Below are positions 17,442 through 26,034 of a DNA stretch of 64,000 nucleotides, one piece after another. The number at the start of each line of letters is the position of its first letter. Position 1 is the first letter of the stretch. Source of the stretch: Iocasia fonsfrigidae (GTDB taxonomy: Bacteria > Bacillota > Halanaerobiia > Halanaerobiales > DTU029); the NCBI RefSeq assembly GCF_017751145.1, contig NZ_CP046640.1:3700137-3764136 (forward strand), written 5' to 3'. Below the pieces are notes generated by a model. It had not been told where the DNA came from, did no database searches, and worked only from the letters and a program-made list of their open reading frames with translations. The position numbers and the translations under genes were made by a program.

Positions 17442-17474
17442 TAATAATTCTCCTTTGCATATATCTTACTATAT

Positions 17475-17493
17475 TAATATACTAACATATTAC
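17475..17493. promoter_or_regulatory. Candidate GntR operator before its own gene
   Basis: TAATATACTAACATATTAC, close to the site at 16695-16713, about 35 bp before the regulator start. This suggests autoregulation. Confidence 0.55.
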
Positions 17494-17856
17494 CCATAGA
17501 ATAGTCAAGTAATTCCAAAAAATATATAACATAACATTGGAACAGTTCGGTTGTCATCTCAGAAGACCTTTTTATATATGAGTTAAGAAGTACAAAATTA
17601 TTTTATCTCTACCTTACAGCAATTATTTAAAAAACAAAGGAGAAGGAAAATTTGCCTTCTCCCAGAAATACTCATATTTAGAAACTCCCGGACAATTGTG
17701 TATTAATAGATTCCTGCTGTAAAATCATTAATTTCCCCTTCATACTAGATAACATACCTGTAAAAATATATATTATTATAATTGTTGTAATAAAAATTTA
17801 ATTAAATTACTCATCTTAAAAATGATTCTCTCAAGCAAGTTTTTCTTATAACTTCT
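17494..17856. other. Intergenic region downstream of the symporter gene
   Basis: About 360 bp without a gene. It holds a terminator at 17639-17662 and a decayed REP-like fragment near 17541-17555 (AACAGTTCGGTTGTCA). Nothing else was recognised. Confidence 0.5.
17639..17662 (-). terminator. Terminator of the sodium:solute symporter gene
   Basis: GGAGAAGG and CCTTCTCC form an 8-bp stem. On the minus strand a T-rich tract follows, 195 bp beyond the symporter stop. Confidence 0.7.
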
Positions 17857-19344
17857 TTATTTGGCTATAATGTCGCTAAAAGTTGGATCATCAGGAAAGA
17901 AAGTATCTATGTCTTCATCTACACTATGCTCTGTCAGTAGAGATACAATAACCAAAGCCAAAAAGGAAACAATCCAGCCTAGATATGATTCGGAAAATCC
18001 TAAAGGATTTTTCAGTATTGGCCCCCAAATAATTGCTGCAGAGCCACCTAGAATAATACTAAAAAAAGCCCCTGATGCAGTGGTTCTCTTCCAAAATAAC
18101 AAACCCAACATTGGGAAAAAAAGACCAGCTGCCCCAAAGGTATAGGCAAATAAGACAATACTTAAAATAGAAGGAACACTATAAGCCAGATAAATGGCTA
18201 ACACACCTAAAACCAGTGTTGCATAACGACCAACTTTAACCAATTGACGGTCATTAGCTTCAGGATTGATAAGTTTTTTGTAAACATCATTAACAAAAAT
18301 AGCAACAGGCCCCATCAGACAAGAGTCAGCTGTTGACATAACTGCTGCAATATAGGCTGCAACTACTATTCCAGAAATACCCACCGGCAACAAGGTAAGA
18401 ATCATATTAGGAGTTGCCAGTTCAGCATCAGCCAGCCCAGGCATTAACATTCTAGCAAACATACCAACCAGAGTAGTCCCAATAGCAAATAGAGGCCACT
18501 CAATGGGAATACCTGTTAAAAAGATTCCTTTTGTGGCAGTACCTTCATCCCTGGCAGCAACTATCCGCTGAAAAGCAGCTATAGAGATAAACCAAACCGG
18601 AAATATCGAAAGGAACCAGCCAATTGCCGTTTTCCAACCCACAGCTCCCCAGTTCAATAAATTAGCAGTTTCAGCAGAGGCACTAAACTGTTCTACCATC
18701 CCTGACCAGCCGCCAACCTTAACCAGTCCAATAGGTACCATTATGAAAATAATACCAACAAAGAGAATAACCATTTGAAAGACATCTGTAATGATTACAG
18801 CCTTTAATCCACCCATAACTGTATAGGCCAGAACTACTGCACCAGCAAGTATAATAGCAGTCGTCAGGTCAAAACCCATCGTTGCAGCAACCAGTTTACC
18901 TGCGGCAATAATCTGCCCGCCAACAAAGGCAAACCAGGATACACCAATTAAAAGAGCCGCAATTAACCCGGTCTTTTCATCAAATCTCTGGGTAAAAAGA
19001 TCACCAATGGTTAACCCTTTAGTCTTATCAGCCCATTTTTTTACTTTAGGAACTAATAAAAAAGAAGAAAAAACAGCACTAAGACCAGATACAGCAATCA
19101 ACCATGAACCTGATATACCAAGGGTAAAGCCCAGACCACCCATAGCAATACTGAATCCACCCCCCAGGTCAGTAGCTGCTGTAGAGGCGGTAGTCTGTAA
19201 TAGATTCATATTTCTGTCTGCTGCCAGAAATGATTCTGCTTCCCCTTCTCCCTTCTTGTCTCTCATAATCTTATATCCGATATAAAGCAGAATAACAAAG
19301 TACAAAATCATCACTAAAATATCAATAGTACCTAAAATCTTCAC
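17857..19344 (-). CDS. Sodium:solute symporter family protein
   Basis: Sodium-coupled secondary importer of 495 residues with about 13 membrane segments. SSS-family signs are ESFLAADRNMNLLQTTASTA near residue 37, LGGGFSIAMGGLGFTLGISG, GWFLSIFPVWFISIAAFQRI, and AAYIAAVMSTADSCLM near residue 330, the conserved sodium-site helix. The substrate is unknown. The start is a GTG (19342-19344) behind GGGAGAG. It stands alone, with its own terminator. The region upstream holds a plus-strand peptide gene, not an operon partner. Confidence 0.9.
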   Translation of the reverse strand: MKILGTIDILVMILYFVILLYIGYKIMRDKKGEGEAESFLAADRNMNLLQTTASTAATDLGGGFSIAMGGLGFTLGISGSWLIAVSGLSAVFSSFLLVPKVKKWADKTKGLTIGDLFTQRFDEKTGLIAALLIGVSWFAFVGGQIIAAGKLVAATMGFDLTTAIILAGAVVLAYTVMGGLKAVIITDVFQMVILFVGIIFIMVPIGLVKVGGWSGMVEQFSASAETANLLNWGAVGWKTAIGWFLSIFPVWFISIAAFQRIVAARDEGTATKGIFLTGIPIEWPLFAIGTTLVGMFARMLMPGLADAELATPNMILTLLPVGISGIVVAAYIAAVMSTADSCLMGPVAIFVNDVYKKLINPEANDRQLVKVGRYATLVLGVLAIYLAYSVPSILSIVLFAYTFGAAGLFFPMLGLLFWKRTTASGAFFSIILGGSAAIIWGPILKNPLGFSESYLGWIVSFLALVIVSLLTEHSVDEDIDTFFPDDPTFSDIIAK

Positions 19345-19700
19345 TCAATCACTCTCCCTGTATTAATTTTAAAACCAAGAACCTAATCCATTACTACTCT
19401 TCACTACTCTTCTTTCACTCCCACTTTTAACTACTAAACTATCTGCTTCTACATACTCATCATAACTTAGAACTCTCCATTACACCATCTTTTTCTTTAT
19501 TTTATCTCACATTTATTGTCAACTTTATGTCATATATTATTTGTTTTACATTATTTTATCACTTATATTGTATTTTGTCAAAGTGTTCGATGTTATGTCC
19601 GTGTTGCTTATTATAAAAAGGGTATTAATTAAAAAAACCCTATTCCAGAAGTTCTCTTCTAAAATAAGGGTAATTTTTTATTGGATTTTTCTATTTCCCC
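19345..19700. other. Intergenic region between the symporter and the small peptide
   Basis: About 355 bp, very AT-rich. It must hold the symporter promoter (not resolved) and has a hairpin at 19637-19671. No ORF is convincing. Confidence 0.4.
19637..19671. terminator. Hairpin with T tracts on both strands
   Basis: ACCCTATT...AATAAGGGT arms with an inner AGAAG/CTTCT stem; T runs follow on both strands. On the minus strand it could end a transcript running antisense to the small peptide gene. Confidence 0.6.
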
Positions 19701-19729
19701 TTTACAAACTTAAATATTTGCTATATACT
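19701..19729 (+). promoter_or_regulatory. Sigma-A promoter of small peptide gene 2
   Basis: TTTACA (19701-19706), 17-bp spacer, TATACT (19724-19729), as at 8176-8204. Confidence 0.8.
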
Positions 19730-19780
19730 CTAGACATAACCTTTATAAGACTATAAGAAAATAAGAAAGGGGAGATTATC

Positions 19781-19870
19781 ATGTTAAGGGATTTACTTGT
19801 TGTATTAGCAGTTATGGCTGTAATTATAGTTCCACAGCTATTACCATTACTTATTGCTAAAGAAAAATAG
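19781..19870 (+). CDS. 29-residue hydrophobic small peptide, paralogue 2
   Basis: The peptide begins MLRDLLVVLAVMAVIIVPQL and ends LLIAKEK: a short charged N-terminus, a single membrane-length hydrophobic stretch with Pro-Gln in the middle, and a charged tail. The ribosome site AAGGGGAG and the preceding leader are nearly base-identical to those of the copy at 8256-8345, while the coding part differs at many bases but keeps length and residue type. That pattern suggests selection on the peptide. It is bounded by a promoter and a terminator, with no partner gene in the same direction. Function unknown. Confidence 0.75.
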   Translation: MLRDLLVVLAVMAVIIVPQLLPLLIAKEK

Positions 19871-19887
19871 TTAATTGATCTTAAAAA

Positions 19888-19917
19888 CCTCAACTTTATC
19901 TTAAGTTGAGGCTTTTT
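19888..19917 (+). terminator. Terminator of small peptide gene 2
   Basis: CCTCAACTT pairs with AAGTTGAGG and is followed by CTTTTTT, 17 bp after the stop. Confidence 0.85.
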
Positions 19918-19937
19918 TATTTCCAAACTAGACAGCA

Positions 19938-19962
19938 TGACAGACGAACCGTCCCCTTGTCA
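19938..19962 (-). repeat. REP-like 25-bp element, copy 2
   Basis: Exact reverse complement of the element at 6003-6027. It ends 5 bp past the stop codon of the chromate transporter gene and lies between two converging transcripts. Confidence 0.85.
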
Positions 19963-19967
19963 TGCGG

Positions 19968-20531
19968 TTAATAGTTAAATACTACTCCTATGACCGCAGC
20001 CAGAATTATGTAAAGTATCGGATGTTTTTTGTATCTATTAATCAGATAGAACAAAATAATAAATAAGATGATTGATTTTAAATTTAGAAAATCTAAAATC
20101 CCCTCGTTTAAACTAAATTGCTGTAGGTTAAACAACTCCCCTTTACCCAGTTCAAAGGCTACAAAGGCAATTAACCCGGTAACTGCTGGTCGTATCCCCA
20201 GAAAAGCACCCTCAACAAGAGGGTGTTCATTAAATTTAGTAAAATAATGAGCAACAATAACAATAATTATTATTGACGGAGCTGCCAGCCCTATAGTAGC
20301 TACTAGCCCACCAAAGATACCCGCTGTATTATAGCCTACAAAAGTAGCGGTGTTAACCCCAATCGGACCTGGCGTGGATTCAGAAATCGCAATCATATTT
20401 AATAACTCAGTATGAGTAATCCAACCATATTTAACTATTAATTCCTGGAGAAAAGGCAGGGTAGCCAGGCCGCCTCCTAACGAAAACAGTCCTATTTTAA
20501 AAAACTCAAGAAATAAAATAAGATAGATCAC
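19968..20531 (-). CDS. Chromate transporter family, short subunit (second gene)
   Basis: Half-length CHR-family membrane protein, 187 residues. The family motif is at the start: FFKIGLFSLGGGLATLPFLQ and ISESTPGPIGVNTATFVGY (about residues 49-67), then five or so membrane segments. Two such half-size proteins are made as a pair and together equal one full ChrA. Its start overlaps the end of the first gene by 4 bp. Chromate export is the named family role; the physiological substrate here is unproven. Confidence 0.88.
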   Translation of the reverse strand: MIYLILFLEFFKIGLFSLGGGLATLPFLQELIVKYGWITHTELLNMIAISESTPGPIGVNTATFVGYNTAGIFGGLVATIGLAAPSIIIIVIVAHYFTKFNEHPLVEGAFLGIRPAVTGLIAFVAFELGKGELFNLQQFSLNEGILDFLNLKSIILFIILFYLINRYKKHPILYIILAAVIGVVFNY

Positions 20532-21106
20532 CGTAAATCACCTTCACTCTTATCAAGACTACTACCTAAACCCTTATTCCGTTTAATTTGAACTATGATA
20601 CCACCCAGGGCAGAACTTAGAATAACAACAACCGGTGATAATCTAAAAAAAGCAAGCATTAAAAATCCCAGAACAAATACCAAAATGCCGAAATAGTCCT
20701 TAACTGACCTCTTCCACATTTTTAGTACAATATCTAGAATCAAGGCTATGACAGCAATCTGAATCCCCTCAAAGGCATTTTGAACCAACTGATATTCCTG
20801 AAACCTCTGAAAAAAAGCAGCTATAATTGTAATAATCAATAAAGAAGGAAAAACCATACCAGCTGTTGCCGCCAAAGCCCCTAGGACTCCTTTCTGCCTG
20901 TAACCGATCATGGTTGCCGTATTAATGGCTATTATTCCAGGAGTACACTGTCCAATTGCATAATAATCAATAATCTCTTCTTCACTTGCCCACTTGCGTT
21001 CTTCTGCTATCTCTTTTTGAATAATGGGAAGCATGGCATATCCACCGCCAAAAGTAAAACCCCCTATTCGGCAGAAAATAAGAAAGATTCTCCAAATCTC
21101 CTTCAT
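20528..21106 (-). CDS. Chromate transporter family, short subunit (first gene)
   Basis: 192-residue partner of the following gene. It shows FCRIGGFTFGGGYAMLPIIQ near residue 10 and YAIGQCTPGIIAINTATMIG (about residues 49-68), the two conserved CHR motifs, followed by hydrophobic helices. The overlapping genes and inverted-paralogue look are typical of short-chain chromate transporter pairs. Confidence 0.88.
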   Translation of the reverse strand: MKEIWRIFLIFCRIGGFTFGGGYAMLPIIQKEIAEERKWASEEEIIDYYAIGQCTPGIIAINTATMIGYRQKGVLGALAATAGMVFPSLLIITIIAAFFQRFQEYQLVQNAFEGIQIAVIALILDIVLKMWKRSVKDYFGILVFVLGFLMLAFFRLSPVVVILSSALGGIIVQIKRNKGLGSSLDKSEGDLR

Positions 21107-21204
21107 AATTATTTCATCCCCTAAGTCTCTAGATTATATCGAATCAATTATATCAATAAAGTAGCAAACTGACAAATATACTTATTTTTTATACCAACAA
21201 AAAA

Positions 21205-21228
21205 CCCCTGTTAATCTCAAACAGAGGG
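21205..21228 (-). terminator. Terminator after the coiled-coil gene
   Basis: CCCTCTGTT and AACAGGGG arms on the minus strand, followed by six T, 13 bp after the stop at 21242. Confidence 0.75.
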
Positions 21229-21241
21229 AAATAACAAAATA

Positions 21242-21511
21242 TTATAGAAAACTTTCTTTCTCTTCTAAACGCTCAATATGTTTTTGATTACTTTTGACAT
21301 CTCGTTCAAGCAATTTCATTGAGTTTAAAATTCTTAGTTGATTAGTATTTAACTCCTGAATTGCTACCTCTATATTATCAAACCGCTTACCTACTGCTTC
21401 AAATCGCCTATCTATATCTTCAAATCTTTTCTCTATTGTAGCAAATCCATCTTCAACAATACCCCTTAGCCGTGCTAGCATATCAATCAATTGTTTTATT
21501 TCATCAGCCAT
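21242..21511 (-). CDS. Small coiled-coil protein of unknown function
   Basis: 89 residues, almost entirely predicted helix. Residues 14-60 carry heptad-like repeats of the form F-x2-I-(E/D)-x-R-F (FATIEKRFEDIDRRFEAVGK), and the remainder is rich in Leu, Glu and Lys. No signal peptide, membrane segment or enzyme motif. The ATG at 21511 with GGGGG in front is preferred to the GTG at 21520. It has its own terminator. Similar short repeats occur in tail-fibre-like and cytoskeletal adaptor proteins, but no role can be assigned. Confidence 0.75.
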   Translation of the reverse strand: MADEIKQLIDMLARLRGIVEDGFATIEKRFEDIDRRFEAVGKRFDNIEVAIQELNTNQLRILNSMKLLERDVKSNQKHIERLEEKESFL

Positions 21512-21628
21512 AGAAATCACCCCCTGATGTTACTATTTATATTTTATCAAATTTCCATCTACCCTTCAATAACATCAGCAAAATATGACAGAGGGCTTCA
21601 CTAAATTCCACCCTCGATACATCTTCTT

Positions 21629-22243
21629 TTAACTATTATTTAACATTCTTAATACTAAAGCAACCGATTCTTCTACTGTTTTATCCTTTGTATCAATTAC
21701 TAAATCAGCCTCTTCAGGCTCCTCATATGGTGCAGAAATACCGGTAAAATCCTTTATCTCCCCGGCCAGGGCCTTTTTGTATAAACCCTTAGGGTCTCTT
21801 TGAGCACAGGTCTCTATATCTGCCTTAACATAAATCTCTTTAAAATATTCCTTTCCTATAAGATTACGGGCAAATTCCCTTGATTCACGGTAAGGGGATA
21901 TAAAAGAAACCAGGGTAATCAAACCTGCATCTTTAAATAGTGCTGCTACTTCTGCTATCCTGCGGATATTTTCCAGGCGGTCTTCAGCAGAAAAATCCAG
22001 GTCTCGATTTAGACCACATCTTATATTATCCCCATCAAGACGGTAAACTGCCTTTCCCTGTTCCAGCAATACCCACTCAAGTTCCACAGCTATAGTGGAT
22101 TTGCCAGAAGCTGATAGACCCGTAAACCAGAGTACCTGACCCTGCTGTCCCAGATTACGACAACGGTCTTCAAATCCTATCTTACCCTTATGCCAAATAA
22201 TATTTTTCTCCTCTATGTCCTTATCCCCGTTCAAATCTACCAT
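21629..22243 (-). CDS. cysC: Stand-alone adenylylsulfate (APS) kinase
   Basis: Phosphorylates APS at the 3' position with ATP, giving PAPS. Walker A GLSASGKST, LDGDNIRCGLNRDL, RRIAEVAALFKDAGLITLVS and SFISPYRESREFAR followed later by FTGISAPYEEP cover the full APS kinase fold. It is about 204 residues from the ATG at 22243; TTG starts at 22249 and 22255 are also possible because GGGGG is close to them. A second APS kinase is fused to CysN at 44930-46756. No sulfurylase lies next to this copy; its neighbour is an ATP-grasp-like gene, which hints at a separate use of PAPS or a related phosphorylation. Confidence 0.9.
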   Translation of the reverse strand: MVDLNGDKDIEEKNIIWHKGKIGFEDRCRNLGQQGQVLWFTGLSASGKSTIAVELEWVLLEQGKAVYRLDGDNIRCGLNRDLDFSAEDRLENIRRIAEVAALFKDAGLITLVSFISPYRESREFARNLIGKEYFKEIYVKADIETCAQRDPKGLYKKALAGEIKDFTGISAPYEEPEEADLVIDTKDKTVEESVALVLRMLNNS

Positions 22244-22391
22244 AGTCAAAAACAATCCCCCTATCCCTGTATCTCTTCAGCTAATTCTAGTTACAACAGC
22301 CATATCAAGCATCACTGACACATTATAATATATTGCAGTAAGCCAATAGAAGTGCAGAGATGTATAATAATCCTTTAGTATTTTCCCGCAT

Positions 22392-22416
22392 TGCCAGACG
22401 GACCTTCCCGCTGTCA
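22392..22416 (-). repeat. REP-like element, copy 3, overlapping a stop codon
   Basis: Reads TGACAGCGGGAAGGTCCGTC on the minus strand and ends TGGCA. The initial TGA (22414-22416) is the stop codon of the ATP-grasp-like gene. Confidence 0.7.
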
Positions 22417-23856
22417 CATAAGTTCTTGCATAAGAATCGGGTCTGGGTTAAGCGAAGAGAAAAGCTTTTTACGCAACTTTTTTTTCGTATTAATAAGATT
22501 AATTGCCATATGATCCAGGGCTATAGTAGATATAACTGACTGTATATAGCCTTCAATTAAGTTATCCAGGCTCAATCCCAGAGTATTAAAATCCCTACGG
22601 TCCATCAATTTAAGACGGCTCACATCACTTCCCCATCCATCTGATAATTTAATTGACAGGTTAGTCCCCAGCATATCCCATGATTTGTGGGAATCATCTA
22701 ATGAACTGGTCAATGGAGATTTAGCCTTACGGGCATACATAGCTATTGGTTTAAAACCAGCTGGTGTTGCTGCAATCATAAACCTTAAATCTGAAACATA
22801 GATCTCTTTCCTCTTATTAGGAATTGTGCCGACATGGTAAAACTTCCCTTCAGAACTAATAGTACTCCACTGGTAATTCCCCACTAAACTCTGAACTATA
22901 AAATTTTTATAATGGTGCTCCAGAGACATAAATTCCGCCAGTTCTTCCTTATTTGTTATTGTATAAACACCTTGACCAGCATTACTATAAGGGTTTTTAA
23001 TAACCGCGTGTCCTCCAAATCTACTAAGCCATAAAGGGATCTCCCTTAAATTCACATTCATAATCGTTTCCGGTGTAAAAATTTTCAAACCATGATTCTC
23101 AAGCTTACTATTGAAGAGGTCATATGCCTTGGCGGCAATTAGTTTATTTCTTCCACCTGCCAGACAGGCAATAATCGGGTTATAAATAAAAGTTTTAGTA
23201 TAAACAGGAATACGGTTCCACGGTTTCTGAGTCACATAACGAAAGACTGCTCTGATAGGTTTCCAGCAACCCTGACAATCTCTTGCTTCCATTACCCCCT
23301 TGATAAATCTAATCCCTGGCTTTTCATCCCCTGTAAAATAAGATACTAGATAGACTTTTTCACCTGTTAATTCAGCAAGAACAGCTGCATAACCAGAAGC
23401 CTCAATATAGTTTTTATCATAAATAACAGCAAGGTTTCCTGCTGGTAATCTTCTGGACTTAATTAGCGGTAAAAAAGATTCTTCCAGTAAGCGTTTATAC
23501 CCACCCATCTCTTGATTATCATTTAGTATCGGCATAGACTTTTGCCCTGAGGGGGATGAATTTGTTTCAATGACAATCATTTTTTTGTTACCTTCAGCTG
23601 TAGTAACATGAAACAGATCCGTACCTGTCCAATATATATACTTCGGCTTATATTCAATTAATGACATTAAATAATCAGCATCAATTAAGGGATTTAGGTG
23701 GCAATACCTCTCAACTATTCTTTCTTTGCTCATATTCATAAAATAACTTATCAAAATATGTGGTTGTGCATTCATGACTTTATGATAATAATGTTTGTCC
23801 ATTACAAACGAATCAGGTAAAATAATCTCTGCTGGTTCAGAATACTTTATCTGCAT
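22414..23856 (-). CDS. Unidentified ATP-grasp-like protein
   Basis: 480 residues, no signal peptide or membrane segment. Two stretches resemble ATP-grasp enzymes: residues 95-109 (VIETNSSPSGQKSMP, with E and N as possible metal or substrate ligands) and residues 285-300 (VIKNPYSNAGQGVYTI, like the K-P-x-G-x-G-v nucleotide loop). They fit carboxylate-amine or thiol ligase chemistry, possibly with permuted order, but the family was not recognised. The gene is 158 bp upstream of the lone APS kinase in the same direction. The ATG at 23856 has GGAGGAA. Its stop is formed by a REP-like element. Confidence 0.6.
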   Translation of the reverse strand: MQIKYSEPAEIILPDSFVMDKHYYHKVMNAQPHILISYFMNMSKERIVERYCHLNPLIDADYLMSLIEYKPKYIYWTGTDLFHVTTAEGNKKMIVIETNSSPSGQKSMPILNDNQEMGGYKRLLEESFLPLIKSRRLPAGNLAVIYDKNYIEASGYAAVLAELTGEKVYLVSYFTGDEKPGIRFIKGVMEARDCQGCWKPIRAVFRYVTQKPWNRIPVYTKTFIYNPIIACLAGGRNKLIAAKAYDLFNSKLENHGLKIFTPETIMNVNLREIPLWLSRFGGHAVIKNPYSNAGQGVYTITNKEELAEFMSLEHHYKNFIVQSLVGNYQWSTISSEGKFYHVGTIPNKRKEIYVSDLRFMIAATPAGFKPIAMYARKAKSPLTSSLDDSHKSWDMLGTNLSIKLSDGWGSDVSRLKLMDRRDFNTLGLSLDNLIEGYIQSVISTIALDHMAINLINTKKKLRKKLFSSLNPDPILMQELM

Positions 23857-24198
23857 AACATTCCTCCATCTATTTTTTATATATCTTAAAAATCAACCCC
23901 TGTCATTTATATAATAATACATATTACATCTTTATACAATACTTTAAAAATATACTAACAAAAATAATTTAATGAAAATTATATTAATTTAATATGTCCT
24001 AGACATTTATAATTTTGATGAGGAAAAAAATATAGAAATCGGAGCAAAATATAAAGAAACTTGATTAGGGGATAAGCTTTACCAACTTAAAAAATTCAAA
24101 AACAAATAGAGGATATCCTTAATCCTCTATTTGCTTTTCCAATAATACAGTCAACTTTAGATAATTAATCAAACAATCTAACTCTTAAAACAGTAAAA
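23857..24198. other. Intergenic region between TRAP operon 2 and the ATP-grasp-like gene
   Basis: About 340 bp, holding a terminator at 24103-24133. The rest is AT-rich with no further feature recognised. Confidence 0.4.
24103..24133 (-). terminator. Terminator of TRAP operon 2
   Basis: CAAATAGAGGA pairs with TCCTCTATTTG on the minus strand, followed by TTTTTG. Confidence 0.85.
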
Positions 24199-25488
24199 CT
24201 ATAAAAGGTCAGGGGCAATCAAGCGGGGAATAAAGAATGTTATATCAGGAAAAAAAGCAACCAATATTAAAACAATAAGTACCACAGCAATAAATAAAAC
24301 AACTGCGTTAAATGATTTCTCAACAGATAATTCGCCAATCCTTGAAGCGATTAATAAACACAAGCCATAGGGTGGTGTTACCAACCCAATCGCCAGTGTC
24401 ATTATTGTAACCATTCCCAATAATATAGGACTAATCCCCAGTTTAATTGCTATCGGCAGGATTACTGGTATAAATAAAATCATTGCTGGTATTGCATCCA
24501 TAAATGTACCAACAAAGAGAAAGAACACAATGATAACAAACATAAAGAGCCAGGGCTGGGTAATGTAGGTAGTAAGAAACTGTTCTGCCAGTTTCTGCAC
24601 CTGATAATAGCCAAAAAGCTCCCCTAAGGCACTGGCAGCAGCTAAGGCAAACAGAGATAATGAACTCAGGGTTAATGTATCAACAAGTATCTTTGGTAAG
24701 TCTTTAAGCTTCAGTGTTTTATAAAAAAACATACTAATAAATAGGGTATATAATGAAGCAAAGGCTGCAGCCTCTGTGGCAGTATACCAACCAGTAATTA
24801 CCCCGGCAATTATAATTATTGGTGTTAGCAAGGCAGGTAATGTCTGCCTGGTAAGTTTGAGGAATTTTTTCAGGGAAGTTCTTTTATATTTTGGATAACC
24901 CTTTTTTAATGAAAGGAAATAGATAACTAGCATCATACCAAGCCCTGTCAAAATACCAGGTATGATTCCCGCTAAAAACAATGAACCCACTGAAGTATTT
25001 GTCAAACCAGCATAAATAATCATTGGAATACTAGGGGGTATAATAACACCAATGGTTGAAGAGGCTGCAGTTACGCCTACTGCTGTTTCTTTATCATACC
25101 CTGTCTCGATCATATTTGGTATTAATACATTTCCCACCCCAGCAGTATCAGCCTGAGAAGCCCCTGATATGCCTGCAAAGATCATTGAAACTAATACATT
25201 GGCATGGGCTAGTCCCCCGCGAATATGCCCTACTATTGCTACCGAAAACTCAATCAGCTTTTTTGATATTTTCCCCTGGTTCATTAAGTTTGCAGCCAGA
25301 ATAAATAATGGTACAGCTAGTAGAACAAAGGAATTCAGACCATTAAACATCTTCATCACAACGGTAACTGCCGGTATATATGGTGCTGACAAAATCCCTG
25401 TTAAGGCTACAATCCCTATCACAAAGGCAATTGGTACACCAATTATTAAAAGTATAATAAATAGTCCAACAAGAATAAAGCCTAACAT
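24199..25488 (-). CDS. dctM: TRAP transporter large permease (DctM), second system
   Basis: 429 residues with about twelve hydrophobic segments. Family signs: GLFIILLIIGVPIAFVIGIV at the N-terminus, FAGISGASQADTAGVGNVLI near residue 105, and GLVTPPYGLCLLIASRIGEL near the C-terminus. The start directly follows the dctQ stop. The substrate is unknown; no catabolic gene follows in the operon. Confidence 0.9.
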   Translation of the reverse strand: MLGFILVGLFIILLIIGVPIAFVIGIVALTGILSAPYIPAVTVVMKMFNGLNSFVLLAVPLFILAANLMNQGKISKKLIEFSVAIVGHIRGGLAHANVLVSMIFAGISGASQADTAGVGNVLIPNMIETGYDKETAVGVTAASSTIGVIIPPSIPMIIYAGLTNTSVGSLFLAGIIPGILTGLGMMLVIYFLSLKKGYPKYKRTSLKKFLKLTRQTLPALLTPIIIIAGVITGWYTATEAAAFASLYTLFISMFFYKTLKLKDLPKILVDTLTLSSLSLFALAAASALGELFGYYQVQKLAEQFLTTYITQPWLFMFVIIVFFLFVGTFMDAIPAMILFIPVILPIAIKLGISPILLGMVTIMTLAIGLVTPPYGLCLLIASRIGELSVEKSFNAVVLFIAVVLIVLILVAFFPDITFFIPRLIAPDLL

Positions 25489-25983
25489 TTATTGACCCCC
25501 TTTTCTAATAGCCTGAACATTTTTTATTATATCTGCCAGAACATAAAAAGCCATAGTAATTCCCATGATCGGTAGGCAAAGGAAGACATAACCCATTTTA
25601 AAGTCAGGTAAAGCAACCCAACGGTAATTCCAGAAGCTTTTTGTTGCTATAATCCCATAATAAAATACAGATATATTAAAGAGTAGTAAAATAATATTGA
25701 TAATTATATTAAGATAGATTCTTGCTTTTCCCTCTAGTTTTTCCAACAGTAAACTAAATCTAAAATGACTCTTTCTTTTGATCATAACAGAAGCTCCCAT
25801 AAAGACTGACCAGATAAACGAATAATTGGCTACCTCCTCGGTCCAGATTGCTGCAATTCCAAGATACCGGGCAAAAATTTGTATTAATATAGTAATAAAA
25901 AAAGTGCTTAAAAATACTACCCCAAGGAATAACTCTGCCCTTTCCATGAATTTCACAATTTTATTTATCACTTTAATCACCAC
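25489..25983 (-). CDS. dctQ: TRAP transporter small permease (DctQ), second system
   Basis: 164 residues and four hydrophobic helices, with WTEEVANYSFIWSVFMGASV around residue 42 as in other DctQ proteins. It lies between dctP and dctM and is separated from dctP by a 50-bp gap containing a stem-loop. Confidence 0.88.
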   Translation of the reverse strand: MVIKVINKIVKFMERAELFLGVVFLSTFFITILIQIFARYLGIAAIWTEEVANYSFIWSVFMGASVMIKRKSHFRFSLLLEKLEGKARIYLNIIINIILLLFNISVFYYGIIATKSFWNYRWVALPDFKMGYVFLCLPIMGITMAFYVLADIIKNVQAIRKGGQ

Positions 25984-25993
25984 CTACTTTTAT

Positions 25994-26026
25994 AGGTACA
26001 GGGTGGTAATATACAACCCTGTACCT
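25994..26026 (-). terminator. Intercistronic stem-loop between dctP and dctQ, second system
   Basis: AGGTACAGGGT pairs with ACCCTGTACCT. The following tract (ATAAAAG) is a poor terminator tail, so partial read-through or 3'-end protection of dctP mRNA is likely. Confidence 0.65.
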
Positions 26027-26034
26027 TTAATTCT

